64,000 nt of DNA. Origin: Rugamonas apoptosis. GTDB taxonomy: Bacteria; Pseudomonadota; Gammaproteobacteria; Burkholderiales; Burkholderiaceae_D. The stretch covers positions 24,857 to 88,856 of the forward strand of contig NZ_JACEZU010000017.1 in the NCBI RefSeq assembly GCF_014042355.1, read 5' to 3'. A program made the position numbers and the translations under genes. Under the pieces are notes generated by a model, which saw nothing but the letters and a program-made list of their open reading frames with translations, did not search any database and was not told where the DNA came from. This document shows positions 42,773 to 50,171 of this stretch, in pieces. Positions within the stretch are counted from its first letter, which is position 1. Every line of letters begins with the position of its first letter.

Positions 42773-43345
42773 TCAAAATCCGACCTTCACGCCCAGTTGC
42801 AGCGCATCCTGCTTGACCTTCAGGCCGGGTTTGTTGGTCGCCCCGATGTGCTCGATTTCCACCGTCAGCGCGACCGCCTTGCTGACGTTGTAGGCCATGC
42901 CCAGGCCCAGCAGCGGTTTGGTCGAGGTCACGCTGTCCTGCTCGCCCGCGCCGTCGGACGCGCTGAAGCGGCTGTTGGCGATACCGGCTTTGGCGAACAG
43001 CGACCAGTCGTCGTTGAAATGATGCGTGAGGCGGCCCGCCAGGGTCAGGTTGCGCAGCTTGAAGGTGGGCGCCTGGGGCAGCCCCAGCGCCGTCTTGTCG
43101 AACGTGGTGGTGCCGTATTGGGCGTAGCCGCCTTCGAGCGCCAGGTAATCGGTCAGGGCCACACCACCATAGAGTTTCAGCGCCGTCTTGCCGTCGCTTT
43201 CCGTGGATTTGCCGTTGACGGGATTGGTGAAGGTCAGCTTGCCGCCGTGGGCGACGGAGGCGCCGCCATAAAAATCTTCCGCCGAGGCGGCGAGCGGGAT
43301 CAGCATGGCCGTGGCCAGCAGGGATAAGGGCAGCAGTTTGGACAT
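42773..43345 (-). CDS. OmpA-like eight-stranded outer-membrane barrel
   Basis: 190 residues with a signal peptide (MSKLLPLSLLATAMLIPLAASAED). The body has AED-FYGGASV as first strand, repeated strand/turn patterns (KLYGGVALTDYLALEGGYA, RLTHHFNDDWSLFAKAGIANSR) and a terminal GVKVGF. This matches small outer-membrane beta-barrels of the OmpA-transmembrane/OmpW group. Role unknown. Ends 22 bp from the convergent MipA-like gene. Confidence 0.82.
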   Translation of the reverse strand: MSKLLPLSLLATAMLIPLAASAEDFYGGASVAHGGKLTFTNPVNGKSTESDGKTALKLYGGVALTDYLALEGGYAQYGTTTFDKTALGLPQAPTFKLRNLTLAGRLTHHFNDDWSLFAKAGIANSRFSASDGAGEQDSVTSTKPLLGLGMAYNVSKAVALTVEIEHIGATNKPGLKVKQDALQLGVKVGF

Positions 43346-43499
43346 ACGGTTCCTTGGAAGTTGGGCTGGCCTCGGCGCACCAGGACAGTGGCCGATTCAG
43401 CTTGGACATTCTAGGAAACCGGGTGCGCGCGCGCATGTGCCATCAGGCATCCACCGCCCACATGACTTTCGGCATGGGGCGGTGCGTCACGCGCGATGC

Positions 43500-45068
43500 C
43501 TAGTTGCCGCAACCCTGGCTGCGGATGCGGTCGTACGCGGCCCGGGCTTGCACCAGGCCATAGCCATAGTAGGGGTCGCGGCCGGGCGTGCCCAGGTCGA
43601 GCGCGGACTGGTCCAGCGCGTTGCGGATCTGGCTGGCGCTGCACTGTGGGAAGTAACTCCACACCAGCGCCGCCACGGCGGACACGTGCGGCGTGGCCAT
43701 CGAGGTGCCGTTATACAGCGCGTGATTGGTGGCCGTCACGGTCAGGTTGGCTTGCTGGCCCAGTTGCGTCAGCAGGCTGGCGCCTTCCGTATCGGACACG
43801 CCGACCGAGGGGATGGTGGTGACGGTGGTGCCCAGCGTGCCATTGAGGCCGCCGGCCACGTTGTTGTACACCACGGCCCCAACCCCGCCGCTGGCCTGGC
43901 AGTTGCCGACCTTGGTGGCGAACGATACCGACCCGCGCTTGATCAGGCACACCTTGCCGCTCATGGCGCTGTCGGTCGCCGTGCCCAGGCCAAAGTCGGC
44001 CAGCGGGGCGTGGGCGGAGGCGGCCGGCGAGCCGTCCATCGCGACTGGCGCATCGCTGGTGGCGCCCACCGTCAACGCGGCGTCGCGGCCGGTGCCCGTC
44101 GGCACGGTCGACAACACGTTGACGCCTGGCGCCGCCAATTCGACTTTCGGGGTGAACTGGGAAAAGTCGGCGACCTGCTTGTTCTGGTCCAGCGCGGCGA
44201 TCGACATCACGCTGCTGTAGCCGGCCGGGTAGGACTGGGTATTGTCGCCGTCGTTGCCGGCGGCGGCGATCGCCAGCACACCGCGCTTGGCCAGGCCAGC
44301 GAACGCCCGTTCCTCGGCGATGCTGGCGTCGGCGCCGCCCAGCGACATGCTGATCACATTGGCGCCCGCCGCGCCGCACTTGTTGGCGGCCGCGATCAGG
44401 GTCGAGGTGTAGGCCCAGCCGTCGGCGCCGAACACCTTGACGATATGCAGGTTCAACTGGCGGCCCGGATTGACGCCGACCACGCCCACACCGGCGTTGT
44501 TGATGGCGGCGATGGTGCCGGCCACGTGGGTGCCATGGTGGTTCTCGTCGGTGTACCAGTTGCCGGTGCCGGGATTGGTGTCGCCGGTGACGTGGTTGCC
44601 ATGCAAATCCTCATGTGCCAGGTCGATGCCGGAGTCGATGATGCACAGGGTACGGTTGCTGGCGTAGGTGTCGGGCAGCTGGTCGGCCTGGACCATGGCG
44701 ATGCCGTAGGGTACTTGCTGGCCCAGCTGGTAAGGGGCGCCGGTGGAGGGGGTGCTGGCCGCGAACGGTATGCGCTTCTGGTCGGGTTCCACGAACTCGA
44801 TCGCGGGATGGTGGCGCAGGCCGTCCAGCGCCTTGGCCGGCATCTCGGCCGCGGAAGCGCCTATTTCGGGCAAGTCTTGCTTGACGTTGCCATGGGCGGC
44901 GGCCAGCGCCGCCTTGCCGTTGGCCAGATTGCCCGCCTTGAAACCAACGATGACGCGCACCGTGCCGTCCGGGGCGGCGCTGGCGCCGGCACTGTGGGCG
45001 CCGACGGCTGCCGCCAGCAAGGCTATGATGAGTGCGCTACGGGGATTGTTGCGATGTTTTTTGAACAT
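43500..45068 (-). CDS. Secreted subtilisin-like protease (S8) with inserted PA domain
   Basis: 522 residues from ATG 45068 behind AGGA; the frame extends 14 codons upstream without reason. Signal peptide, an I9-like propeptide (VRVIVGFKAGNLANG...), catalytic Asp in LCIIDSGIDLAHEDL, His in HHGTHVAGTIAAINN and Ser in GTSMATPHVSAVAAL. A PA domain (about 330-430, CLIKRGSVSFATKVGNC) is inserted between the Asn/oxyanion region and the catalytic Ser. An extracellular protease, distinct from the larger one at 25383. Monocistronic, divergent from the ADP-ribosyltransferase-like gene. Confidence 0.92.
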   Translation of the reverse strand: MFKKHRNNPRSALIIALLAAAVGAHSAGASAAPDGTVRVIVGFKAGNLANGKAALAAAHGNVKQDLPEIGASAAEMPAKALDGLRHHPAIEFVEPDQKRIPFAASTPSTGAPYQLGQQVPYGIAMVQADQLPDTYASNRTLCIIDSGIDLAHEDLHGNHVTGDTNPGTGNWYTDENHHGTHVAGTIAAINNAGVGVVGVNPGRQLNLHIVKVFGADGWAYTSTLIAAANKCGAAGANVISMSLGGADASIAEERAFAGLAKRGVLAIAAAGNDGDNTQSYPAGYSSVMSIAALDQNKQVADFSQFTPKVELAAPGVNVLSTVPTGTGRDAALTVGATSDAPVAMDGSPAASAHAPLADFGLGTATDSAMSGKVCLIKRGSVSFATKVGNCQASGGVGAVVYNNVAGGLNGTLGTTVTTIPSVGVSDTEGASLLTQLGQQANLTVTATNHALYNGTSMATPHVSAVAALVWSYFPQCSASQIRNALDQSALDLGTPGRDPYYGYGLVQARAAYDRIRSQGCGN

Positions 45069-45409
45069 AATGAGTCCTGGAAGTCGTGAATGGAAGGGGT
45101 GGCCTTGCACGCCAGAAACGAGACGGCCGCCGGTCGCGGCGATCGAAGTCCGATGCTAGGAGTGTTCCCATCCAGGGTCAATCGTGATGATTAAATATCA
45201 TGCGAAATTGTCGGGAAAACCACAAAATTAGTTTTCGGCAACCCCGCAGTGTGGGAGGCGTGTTGGCGGGTGTGTGGGGTGGCTGGCGGATGAATAGCTT
45301 TTCGATGCGCTTGTGCTAAAGTGATTTGGCTTGTCGGAAAGAAAACAACGCATCTGCTTGGGGGGAGCTTTCAATCTTTTAGATCACCATCAAAAAGGGG
45401 GGAAATATC
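45069..45409. promoter_or_regulatory. Divergent region between S8 protease and ADP-ribosyltransferase-like gene
   Basis: About 340 bp without a gene. AT-rich near 45185-45245 and again near 45300-45340. GGGGGGAAATATC directly before 45410 is a strong ribosome site for the rightward gene. No clear promoter pair could be fixed. Confidence 0.35.
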
Positions 45410-45973
45410 ATGGCCAAATTCGGTTGGTTGCCGGAAGGGGTAAATCGAACCAGACGCATCATCGGCAGGGTTATCAACAAAAAAGAGTTACCGGCTTATG
45501 TCTATCGATTCGACGCGCGCACGCCCGCCACGATCCGGGCCACCGGTTTCCAGCCCTGGAACGGGGCCGGGGGGATTTCGATGATGGAACACGTCAACAA
45601 TTCCTACGCGACCGGCCATGCGCAGGCGGGGCAGCAGACCAAGTACGACAGCCAGTTCGTCTCGACCGGCGCCTATGGCATTCTCAAGCACATCGATCCC
45701 ACCTTCGCGCAGCAGGTGCTGCAAACCAACCTGTACAAGATCGATACGGCGGTGGCCTTGCTGACCGGTATGTTCTATGACGCCAATGACGTGTTCGATA
45801 AGGCCGGCGTGAACCGGCCGTACGCGACCCAGCGCGAGTGGATCAAGCTGGGTGGCATCGACCAGGCCGCCGTGGTCGCCACCATGACGGGCGCCAACTA
45901 TGCCGGGCAACTGGCCATGCCTGGAGGAAACGCGCCGGACGAGGGGGCGCTGGCGGGATGGGCGCCGTTCTGA
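45410..45973 (+). CDS. Pertussis-toxin-S1-like mono-ADP-ribosyltransferase (candidate toxin/effector)
   Basis: 187 residues. The motif order matches the R-S-E ADP-ribosyltransferase class: YRFDAR with R33 (compare YRYDSR of pertussis toxin S1) followed by GFQPWNG, the core-strand FVSTG with S85, and QRE at 141-143, where E143 could be the catalytic Glu in a Q-x-E motif. Such enzymes move ADP-ribose from NAD to a target protein or DNA. No signal peptide is seen (start MAKFGWLPEGVNR), so export by a type VI or similar route, or action inside the cell, is possible. No immunity gene is obvious; it is convergent with a higA antitoxin gene across a strong terminator. Residue assignment is by eye. 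Confidence 0.72.
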   Translation: MAKFGWLPEGVNRTRRIIGRVINKKELPAYVYRFDARTPATIRATGFQPWNGAGGISMMEHVNNSYATGHAQAGQQTKYDSQFVSTGAYGILKHIDPTFAQQVLQTNLYKIDTAVALLTGMFYDANDVFDKAGVNRPYATQREWIKLGGIDQAAVVATMTGANYAGQLAMPGGNAPDEGALAGWAPF

Positions 45974-46026
45974 GGGCATGAGGGGCGCATGGCAGGAAAG
46001 CGCTTGTGCTGCTGGTGAGCAATGAC

Positions 46027-46068
46027 AAAACAAGAACGCCGATCCGATATGGTCGGCGTTCTTGTTTT
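46027..46068. terminator. Bidirectional terminator between the ADP-ribosyltransferase gene and higA
   Basis: AAAACAAGAACGCCGA (46027-46042) pairs with TCGGCGTTCTTGTTTT (46053-46068), giving T-runs on both strands. Confidence 0.9.
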
Positions 46069-46075
46069 CGGGAAA

Positions 46076-46351
46076 TCAAGCGGCGATACGTTCGATTTTT
46101 GGCCGTTTAAGCTTGCTTGCCTGGTGTAGGTCATATTGCAACTGCATACCAGCCCACAGTTCGGCGCTGGTGCCAAAGGCCGCGGCGAGTCGAAACGCCA
46201 TGTCTGGCGAGATCCCCGCCGCGCCGCTGACGATGCGTTGCAGGGTGACGCGACCGACGCCCAGCCGGGCGGCCGCATCCGTTATCGTGACGTTGCCCAG
46301 GTATTCCCTCAGCACTTCGCCTGGGTGGGGTGGATTATGCATGGAAGCCAT
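46076..46351 (-). CDS. higA: HigA-family antitoxin (Xre-type HTH)
   Basis: 91 residues: HPGEVLREYLGNVTITDAAARLGVGRVTLQRIVSGAAGISPDMAFRLA is the standard HigA/VapI helix-turn-helix. It would neutralise the HigB RNase and repress the higBA promoter. The gene is complete, but the toxin gene just upstream is broken by a start-codon change and a frameshift, so this is an orphan antitoxin. The gap from the toxin stop to the higA start is 18 bp. Confidence 0.9.
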   Translation of the reverse strand: MASMHNPPHPGEVLREYLGNVTITDAAARLGVGRVTLQRIVSGAAGISPDMAFRLAAAFGTSAELWAGMQLQYDLHQASKLKRPKIERIAA

Positions 46352-46369
46352 GTGGAAACTTTGTTCGTG

Positions 46370-46647
46370 TTAGTGGTAGTCGAGATAGTCAACGAGTATG
46401 GCGTCGCGGCCATCAAAGGCAAAAATCAGCCGCCAATTTCCATTCACCGTAATCGCCCAGTGTCCCTTCAAATCACCCTTTAATGGATGTAGGCCCCAAG
46501 ACGGGGCCGACATGTCCGCTGGTCGCAGGCTTGGTCAAGGGCCGCTAGCTGAAGCCGTAGCTTACCGGCATGCGCCGCCATGATGCCCGCTTTGCTGCCG
46601 GTTTCGAAAAAGCGCCGCAGACCTGGGTGGCGGAAGCTCTTTATCCT
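46370..46647 (-). pseudogene. higB: higB toxin gene, inactivated (start substitution plus -1 frameshift)
   Basis: Read on the minus strand, the first part gives IKSFRHPGLRRFFETGSKAG and on to LRLQLAALDQA; the second part, in another frame, gives RPADMSAPSWGLHPLKGD, WAITVNGNWRLIFAFDGRDA and VDYLDYH before TAA at 46372-46370. Together they are a full HigB/RelE-fold toxin. The frames join near 46525-46535 with one base missing (278 nt rather than 279). The codon that should be ATG before ATA-AAG is AGG at 46647-46645. Both defects would abolish the mRNA-cutting toxin. A sequencing error could explain one but hardly both. Confidence 0.8.
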
Positions 46648-46654
46648 ACGGCCT

Positions 46655-46683
46655 AGTGTATGCTGTATCGATACGATATACAA
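46655..46683 (-). promoter_or_regulatory. higBA promoter and operator
   Basis: On the minus strand TTGTAT (46683-46678), 17-bp spacer, TACACT (46660-46655). The spacer holds the 10-bp palindrome GTATCGATAC (46665-46674), a likely HigA operator. The promoter is intact although the toxin gene is not. Confidence 0.65.
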
Positions 46684-46766
46684 GTATGCCGGCGTTGGTG
46701 CTTTACTTTTATTCTCGATGGCGTGGGCGGGCGTCGAGCTTTTTCTCTCGGTAGGCGACACGGACG

Positions 46767-46943
46767 AAAAAAAAGCCCGCTGTGGGCGGGCTTCGTTTCA
46801 ATGTAATGCCAATTTTCAATCTCGGCGCCAGCCCATGCTATGTGCATGGTGCGGCGCTGTTAGCCCGTGCTATCTGCAAGGTGCCAACCTGTGACCAACG
46901 TATTTGGTGCTACAGCCGCGAAGTACTCGAGAACTTCACGACA
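46767..46943 (-). ncRNA. Candidate small RNA (about 175 nt) with own promoter and terminator
   Basis: No protein gene fits here. On the minus strand a -35-like TTGTGC (46980-46975) and TACACT (46955-46950) predict a start near 46943. A strong terminator closes it: AAGCCCGC / GCGGGCTT at 46793-46773 followed by eight T. Inside, GCGCC-(3)-CCATG-(7)-CATGG-(3)-GGCGC folds at 46825-46857. A 23-base direct repeat with three mismatches lies at 46830-46852 and 46862-46884. I do not match it to a known RNA family. The start is approximate; the -35/-10 spacing of 19 bp is long. Confidence 0.45.
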
Positions 46944-47012
46944 AAACGAAGTGTAGCACAGTTATTTGTGCAGCGCACAAAAAATTATCTGCGGCGGCGG
47001 GGGGCTGAAAAC

Positions 47013-47040
47013 AAAAACGCCACCCGAAGGTGGCGTTTTT
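47013..47040 (-). terminator. Terminator of the second tRNA-Phe gene
   Basis: AAAAACGCCACC and GGTGGCGTTTTT around a 4-base loop, 10 bp beyond the tRNA 3' end. Confidence 0.8.
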
Positions 47041-47049
47041 GTTTATTCT

Positions 47050-47125
47050 TGGTGGCCCGGGGCGGAATCGAACCACCGACACAAGGATTTTCAATCCTCT
47101 GCTCTACCAACTGAGCTACCAGGCC
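47050..47125 (-). tRNA. tRNA-Phe (anticodon GAA), second copy
   Basis: 76 bases identical to the gene at 14597-14672, with encoded CCA. No displaced 3' fragment is seen around it, so this copy appears free of integrated elements although the neighbouring 45-47 kb segment carries accessory-type genes. Confidence 0.97.
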
Positions 47126-47260
47126 AAGGACCAGAATTATAGCAGGCTCAAGAAAATTGACAAGGGCGGTCGTGAAATAATTTTCGCGCCCCTCGTGGCG
47201 GGCGGCATTTGTCGTATCAACATCATGGCAGGCTGCATAATTGCCGTATGCCACAAACGC

Positions 47261-47266
47261 TATAAT
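47261..47266 (+). promoter_or_regulatory. Consensus -10 box upstream of the ubiH-family gene
   Basis: TATAAT, 34 bp before the ATG at 47300. A TTGCCG at 47241-47246 is only 14 bp upstream, shorter than ideal, so the -35 is uncertain. Confidence 0.45.
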
Positions 47267-47299
47267 GAATGCCCCAATCAACCACCACCCGGTCCCACC

Positions 47300-48505
47300 A
47301 TGCGGCGCGATTTCCACAGTGATATTTGTATCGTAGGCAACGGCGCTATCGCCAAGACGACGGCGCTGGCGTTCGCCCAGGCTGGCCAGAGCGTGACGAT
47401 GCTGAGCCCGTCCGCGCCGGCATCGGCCCAGGCTCCTTCCACCGGCGATCCCGGCTGGGATGTACGGGTGTTCGCCCTTAACCACACGGCCTACAACCTG
47501 CTGTCCGCGCTCAAGGTGTGGGGCGCGCTGGACGCGGCCCGCGTCGCGCCGGTGGACGCCATGCTGGTCAACGGCGACGGCGATCACGCTGGCGCCCTCG
47601 GTTTCGACGCCTACGGCGCCCACACGGGCACGCTGGCCTGGATCGTCGAGGACCGCAACCTGAACCAGGCGCTGGACGCTGCGCTGCGCTTCGCCCAGAA
47701 CGTGACCATGGTCCACGGCCATGCCATGGCCCTGCTGCGCGATGACGACGGCGCCACCGTGCAACTGGCCAACGGCTCGTCCATCCGCGCGGCGCTGGTG
47801 GTGGGGGCGGACGGCGCCCAGTCCTGGGTGCGCGGCCAGTGCGATATCGGCCTCGATTACCGTTCCTACGGCCAGCGCGGCGTGGTCAGCAACTTCCACT
47901 GCGAGCAGCCGCACCTGGGCGCGGCCCACCAGTGGTTCACGGGCGCGGACGGCATCGTGGCGCTGCTGCCGCTGCCGGGCAATATGGTGTCGCTGGTGTG
48001 GTCGGCGCCCGATACGTTGGCCGATACGCTGTGCCGCGAGGGGGCCGATGCGCTGGCCGCCCGCCTGGCCGTATACGCCCACGACAAGCTGGGCGCGCTC
48101 ACGCCGCTGCGCCCGGACCTGGTGCGCGACTTCCCGCTGCGGCTGATGCGCCCCCACACCATGGTGGCGCCCCGGGTGGCGCTGGTGGGCGATGCGGCCC
48201 ATGTGGTCCATCCGCTGGCCGGACATGGCATGAATCTGGGTTTCGCCGACGTGGCGCAGCTGGTGGCCACCATCAACGCGCGCGAGCCGCAGCGCGATAT
48301 TGGCGACGAGCGGGTGCTGGCGCGTTACGCCCGCGCGCGCAAGGAAGACGTGCTGCTGATGCAGTTCACCACCGATGGCCTGGCGCGCCTGTTCGGCACG
48401 GATTTGGAGCCGTTGCGCGTGGTGCGCAATTTGGGATTAAACTTGCTGGATAAATTGCCCGTGCTCAAGCGCCGCCTGATTTCCCACGCGCTGGGAAAAC
48501 AATAG
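47300..48505 (+). CDS. UbiH/UbiF/Coq6-family FAD-dependent monooxygenase
   Basis: 401 residues from ATG 47300. It has the dinucleotide-binding SDICIVGNGAIAKTTALAFAQ, the DG motif VVGADGAQSWVRG and the GD motif VALVGDAAHVVHPLAGHGMN followed by LGFADVAQLV, the signature of ubiquinone-ring hydroxylases. It would hydroxylate an octaprenyl-phenol intermediate of ubiquinone synthesis at the inner membrane. It stands 79 bp before a DsbC gene, an order seen in related genomes. Which ring carbon it acts on cannot be read from the sequence. Confidence 0.88.
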   Translation: MRRDFHSDICIVGNGAIAKTTALAFAQAGQSVTMLSPSAPASAQAPSTGDPGWDVRVFALNHTAYNLLSALKVWGALDAARVAPVDAMLVNGDGDHAGALGFDAYGAHTGTLAWIVEDRNLNQALDAALRFAQNVTMVHGHAMALLRDDDGATVQLANGSSIRAALVVGADGAQSWVRGQCDIGLDYRSYGQRGVVSNFHCEQPHLGAAHQWFTGADGIVALLPLPGNMVSLVWSAPDTLADTLCREGADALAARLAVYAHDKLGALTPLRPDLVRDFPLRLMRPHTMVAPRVALVGDAAHVVHPLAGHGMNLGFADVAQLVATINAREPQRDIGDERVLARYARARKEDVLLMQFTTDGLARLFGTDLEPLRVVRNLGLNLLDKLPVLKRRLISHALGKQ

Positions 48506-48584
48506 GGCGCACAGCCCGCTGGGGCTGGAGCTGGGGCTGGCGTGCCGCCGCGGGCGGCGCCTGTGATTCGATTTCGGAGATGGT

Positions 48585-49307
48585 ATGAGAAAGAGCAAGA
48601 CCGCACTGCTGTTGTTATCGGCCCTGATGGCGTCCTGCGTGGGCGCCGAGACGCCGACCGAGGCCGGCATCAAGAAGCTGATCGAGCCGCGCCTGGGCGG
48701 CGGCGCCAAGGTCGATTCGGTCAAGGAGACGCCCTACAGCGGCCTGTATGAAGTGCGCATGGGCGGCGACATCCTGTACACCGACAAGACGGCGACCTAT
48801 CTGTTCTCGGGCCACATCTACAACGCCAAGACGTCGGTCGACCTGACCCGCGAGCGGCTGGATGAAATCAACCGCATCAAGTTCTCCGACCTGCCGCTGG
48901 ACAAGGCCGTCAAGCTGGTCAAGGGCGACGGCAAGCGCGTGATCGCCGTGTTCGAGGACCCCAACTGCGGGTACTGCAAGCGCTTCCGCCAGAACACCAT
49001 CAAGGCGATGGACAACATCACCGTCTACACCTTCATGTACAACATCCTGACCGAGGATTCGTTCACCAAGTCCAAGAACATCTGGTGCGCGGCCGACCGC
49101 AACAAGGCATGGGACGATTGGATGGTGTCGGGTAAGGCCGCGCCGGCCGCGCCGGCCGCCTGCAACTCGCCCAACGACGCGGTGCTGGAGCTGGGCCGCA
49201 AGCTGAACATCACCGGCACGCCAGCCATCTTCTTCACCGACGGCAGCCGGGTGCCTGGCGCCATCGATGCCCGTTCGCTGGAAGCAAAGCTGTCATCGAT
49301 CAAGTAA
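48585..49307 (+). CDS. dsbC: DsbC-type periplasmic disulfide isomerase
   Basis: 240 residues: signal peptide (MRKSKTALLLLSALMASCVGAE), an N-terminal dimerisation domain (about 22-85), a linker helix and a thioredoxin fold with active-site C128-GY-C131 in FEDPNCGYCKRF and the cis-proline in NITGTPAIFFTDG. A second Cys pair (WCAADR, AACNSP) is typical of DsbC. It reshuffles wrong disulfides of exported proteins and is kept reduced by DsbD. Follows the UbiH-family gene, probably sharing its promoter. Confidence 0.93.
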   Translation: MRKSKTALLLLSALMASCVGAETPTEAGIKKLIEPRLGGGAKVDSVKETPYSGLYEVRMGGDILYTDKTATYLFSGHIYNAKTSVDLTRERLDEINRIKFSDLPLDKAVKLVKGDGKRVIAVFEDPNCGYCKRFRQNTIKAMDNITVYTFMYNILTEDSFTKSKNIWCAADRNKAWDDWMVSGKAAPAAPAACNSPNDAVLELGRKLNITGTPAIFFTDGSRVPGAIDARSLEAKLSSIK

Positions 49308-49552
49308 GTACAGGTAAAAACAGATAAGCGTCGTCGCATCAACGGCTCCCATCCGGACGGGAACCTCGTCCCCAGTCTCACGGCGCCCGTGCATCGCGGC
49401 GCCGGTTTCGTCTTTGCCTGTCCCATGGTAGTTATGCCGCGCAAAAAGGACCCTGAGATGATCTCATTGAAATTCAACGGAAAATACATACAAGGCGGGC
49501 CGGCACTCGCGCACGCTCCCGTTCGACCTGGCCGCGGCCAGCGCTTGAGGCG

Positions 49553-50164
49553 GTGAGCGTTACGGGTATCCTGCTGGCGGCAGGGCGGGGCCGGCGTTTC
49601 GACCCGTCCGGCCGGCGCAGCAAGCTGCTGCAGCCGCTGGCCGGCGGCGGCACCGTGGCCGAGGCCAGCGCCCGCAATCTGCTGGCGGTGCTGCCGCGCG
49701 TGGTGGCGGTGGTGCGGCCCGGCGACGATACCTTGGCCGCCGCGCTGGGCGCGCTCGGTTGCGAAGTGCGGGTATGCCCGGACGCCGATCTGGGCATGGC
49801 CGCTTCCCTGGTCCATGCGATAGACTACGCCCGAGGCGCCGAAGGCTGGCTGATCGCGCTGGCCGACATGCCCTTTGTGCGCCCGGCCACCATCGCCAGC
49901 CTGGCGGCCACCGTGAAGACTGTGCCGAACGGCGCCGGCATCGCGGCGCCCGTGTACCAGGGCCAGCGCGGCAATCCGGTCGCCTTTGGCCGCGGCTACT
50001 TGCCGTTGCTGCTGGCGCTGGAAGGCGACCAGGGTGCGCGCGCTATCCTGCGCGCGCATCCCGTGTGTGAAGTGGCGGTGGACGACAGCGGCGTACTGCG
50101 CGATATCGACACCCCGGACGACCTGGCGCCGCCACAAGCGGCGCCGGAACCAGATCAGCTATAG
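49553..50164 (+). CDS. MocA/MobA-like nucleotidyltransferase (NTP transferase family)
   Basis: 203 residues from GTG 49553 with GAGG at 49546-49549. The nucleotide-binding start TGILLAAGRGRRFDPSG-KLLQPL and the metal/substrate segments WLIALADMPFVRP and QGQRGNPVAFGR match molybdenum cofactor cytidylyltransferases such as MocA. It would attach CMP (or GMP) to molybdopterin for a subset of molybdoenzymes. No xanthine-dehydrogenase-type genes are nearby. It is followed after 7 bp by an M61 peptidase gene in an apparent operon, with no obvious functional link. Confidence 0.83.
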   Translation: MSVTGILLAAGRGRRFDPSGRRSKLLQPLAGGGTVAEASARNLLAVLPRVVAVVRPGDDTLAAALGALGCEVRVCPDADLGMAASLVHAIDYARGAEGWLIALADMPFVRPATIASLAATVKTVPNGAGIAAPVYQGQRGNPVAFGRGYLPLLLALEGDQGARAILRAHPVCEVAVDDSGVLRDIDTPDDLAPPQAAPEPDQL

Positions 50165-50171
50165 GAAAAAA

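Noticed and set aside
46767..46943. 6S RNA or other known housekeeping RNA
   Set aside because: The length would fit 6S, but the fold seen is a short hairpin with a direct repeat, not the long rod with a central bubble, and the gene context is wrong.
44990..47125. A second integrated island at the 47050 tRNA-Phe gene
   Set aside because: The accessory genes next to it are suggestive, but no displaced tRNA 3' fragment or integrase is found within the segment.
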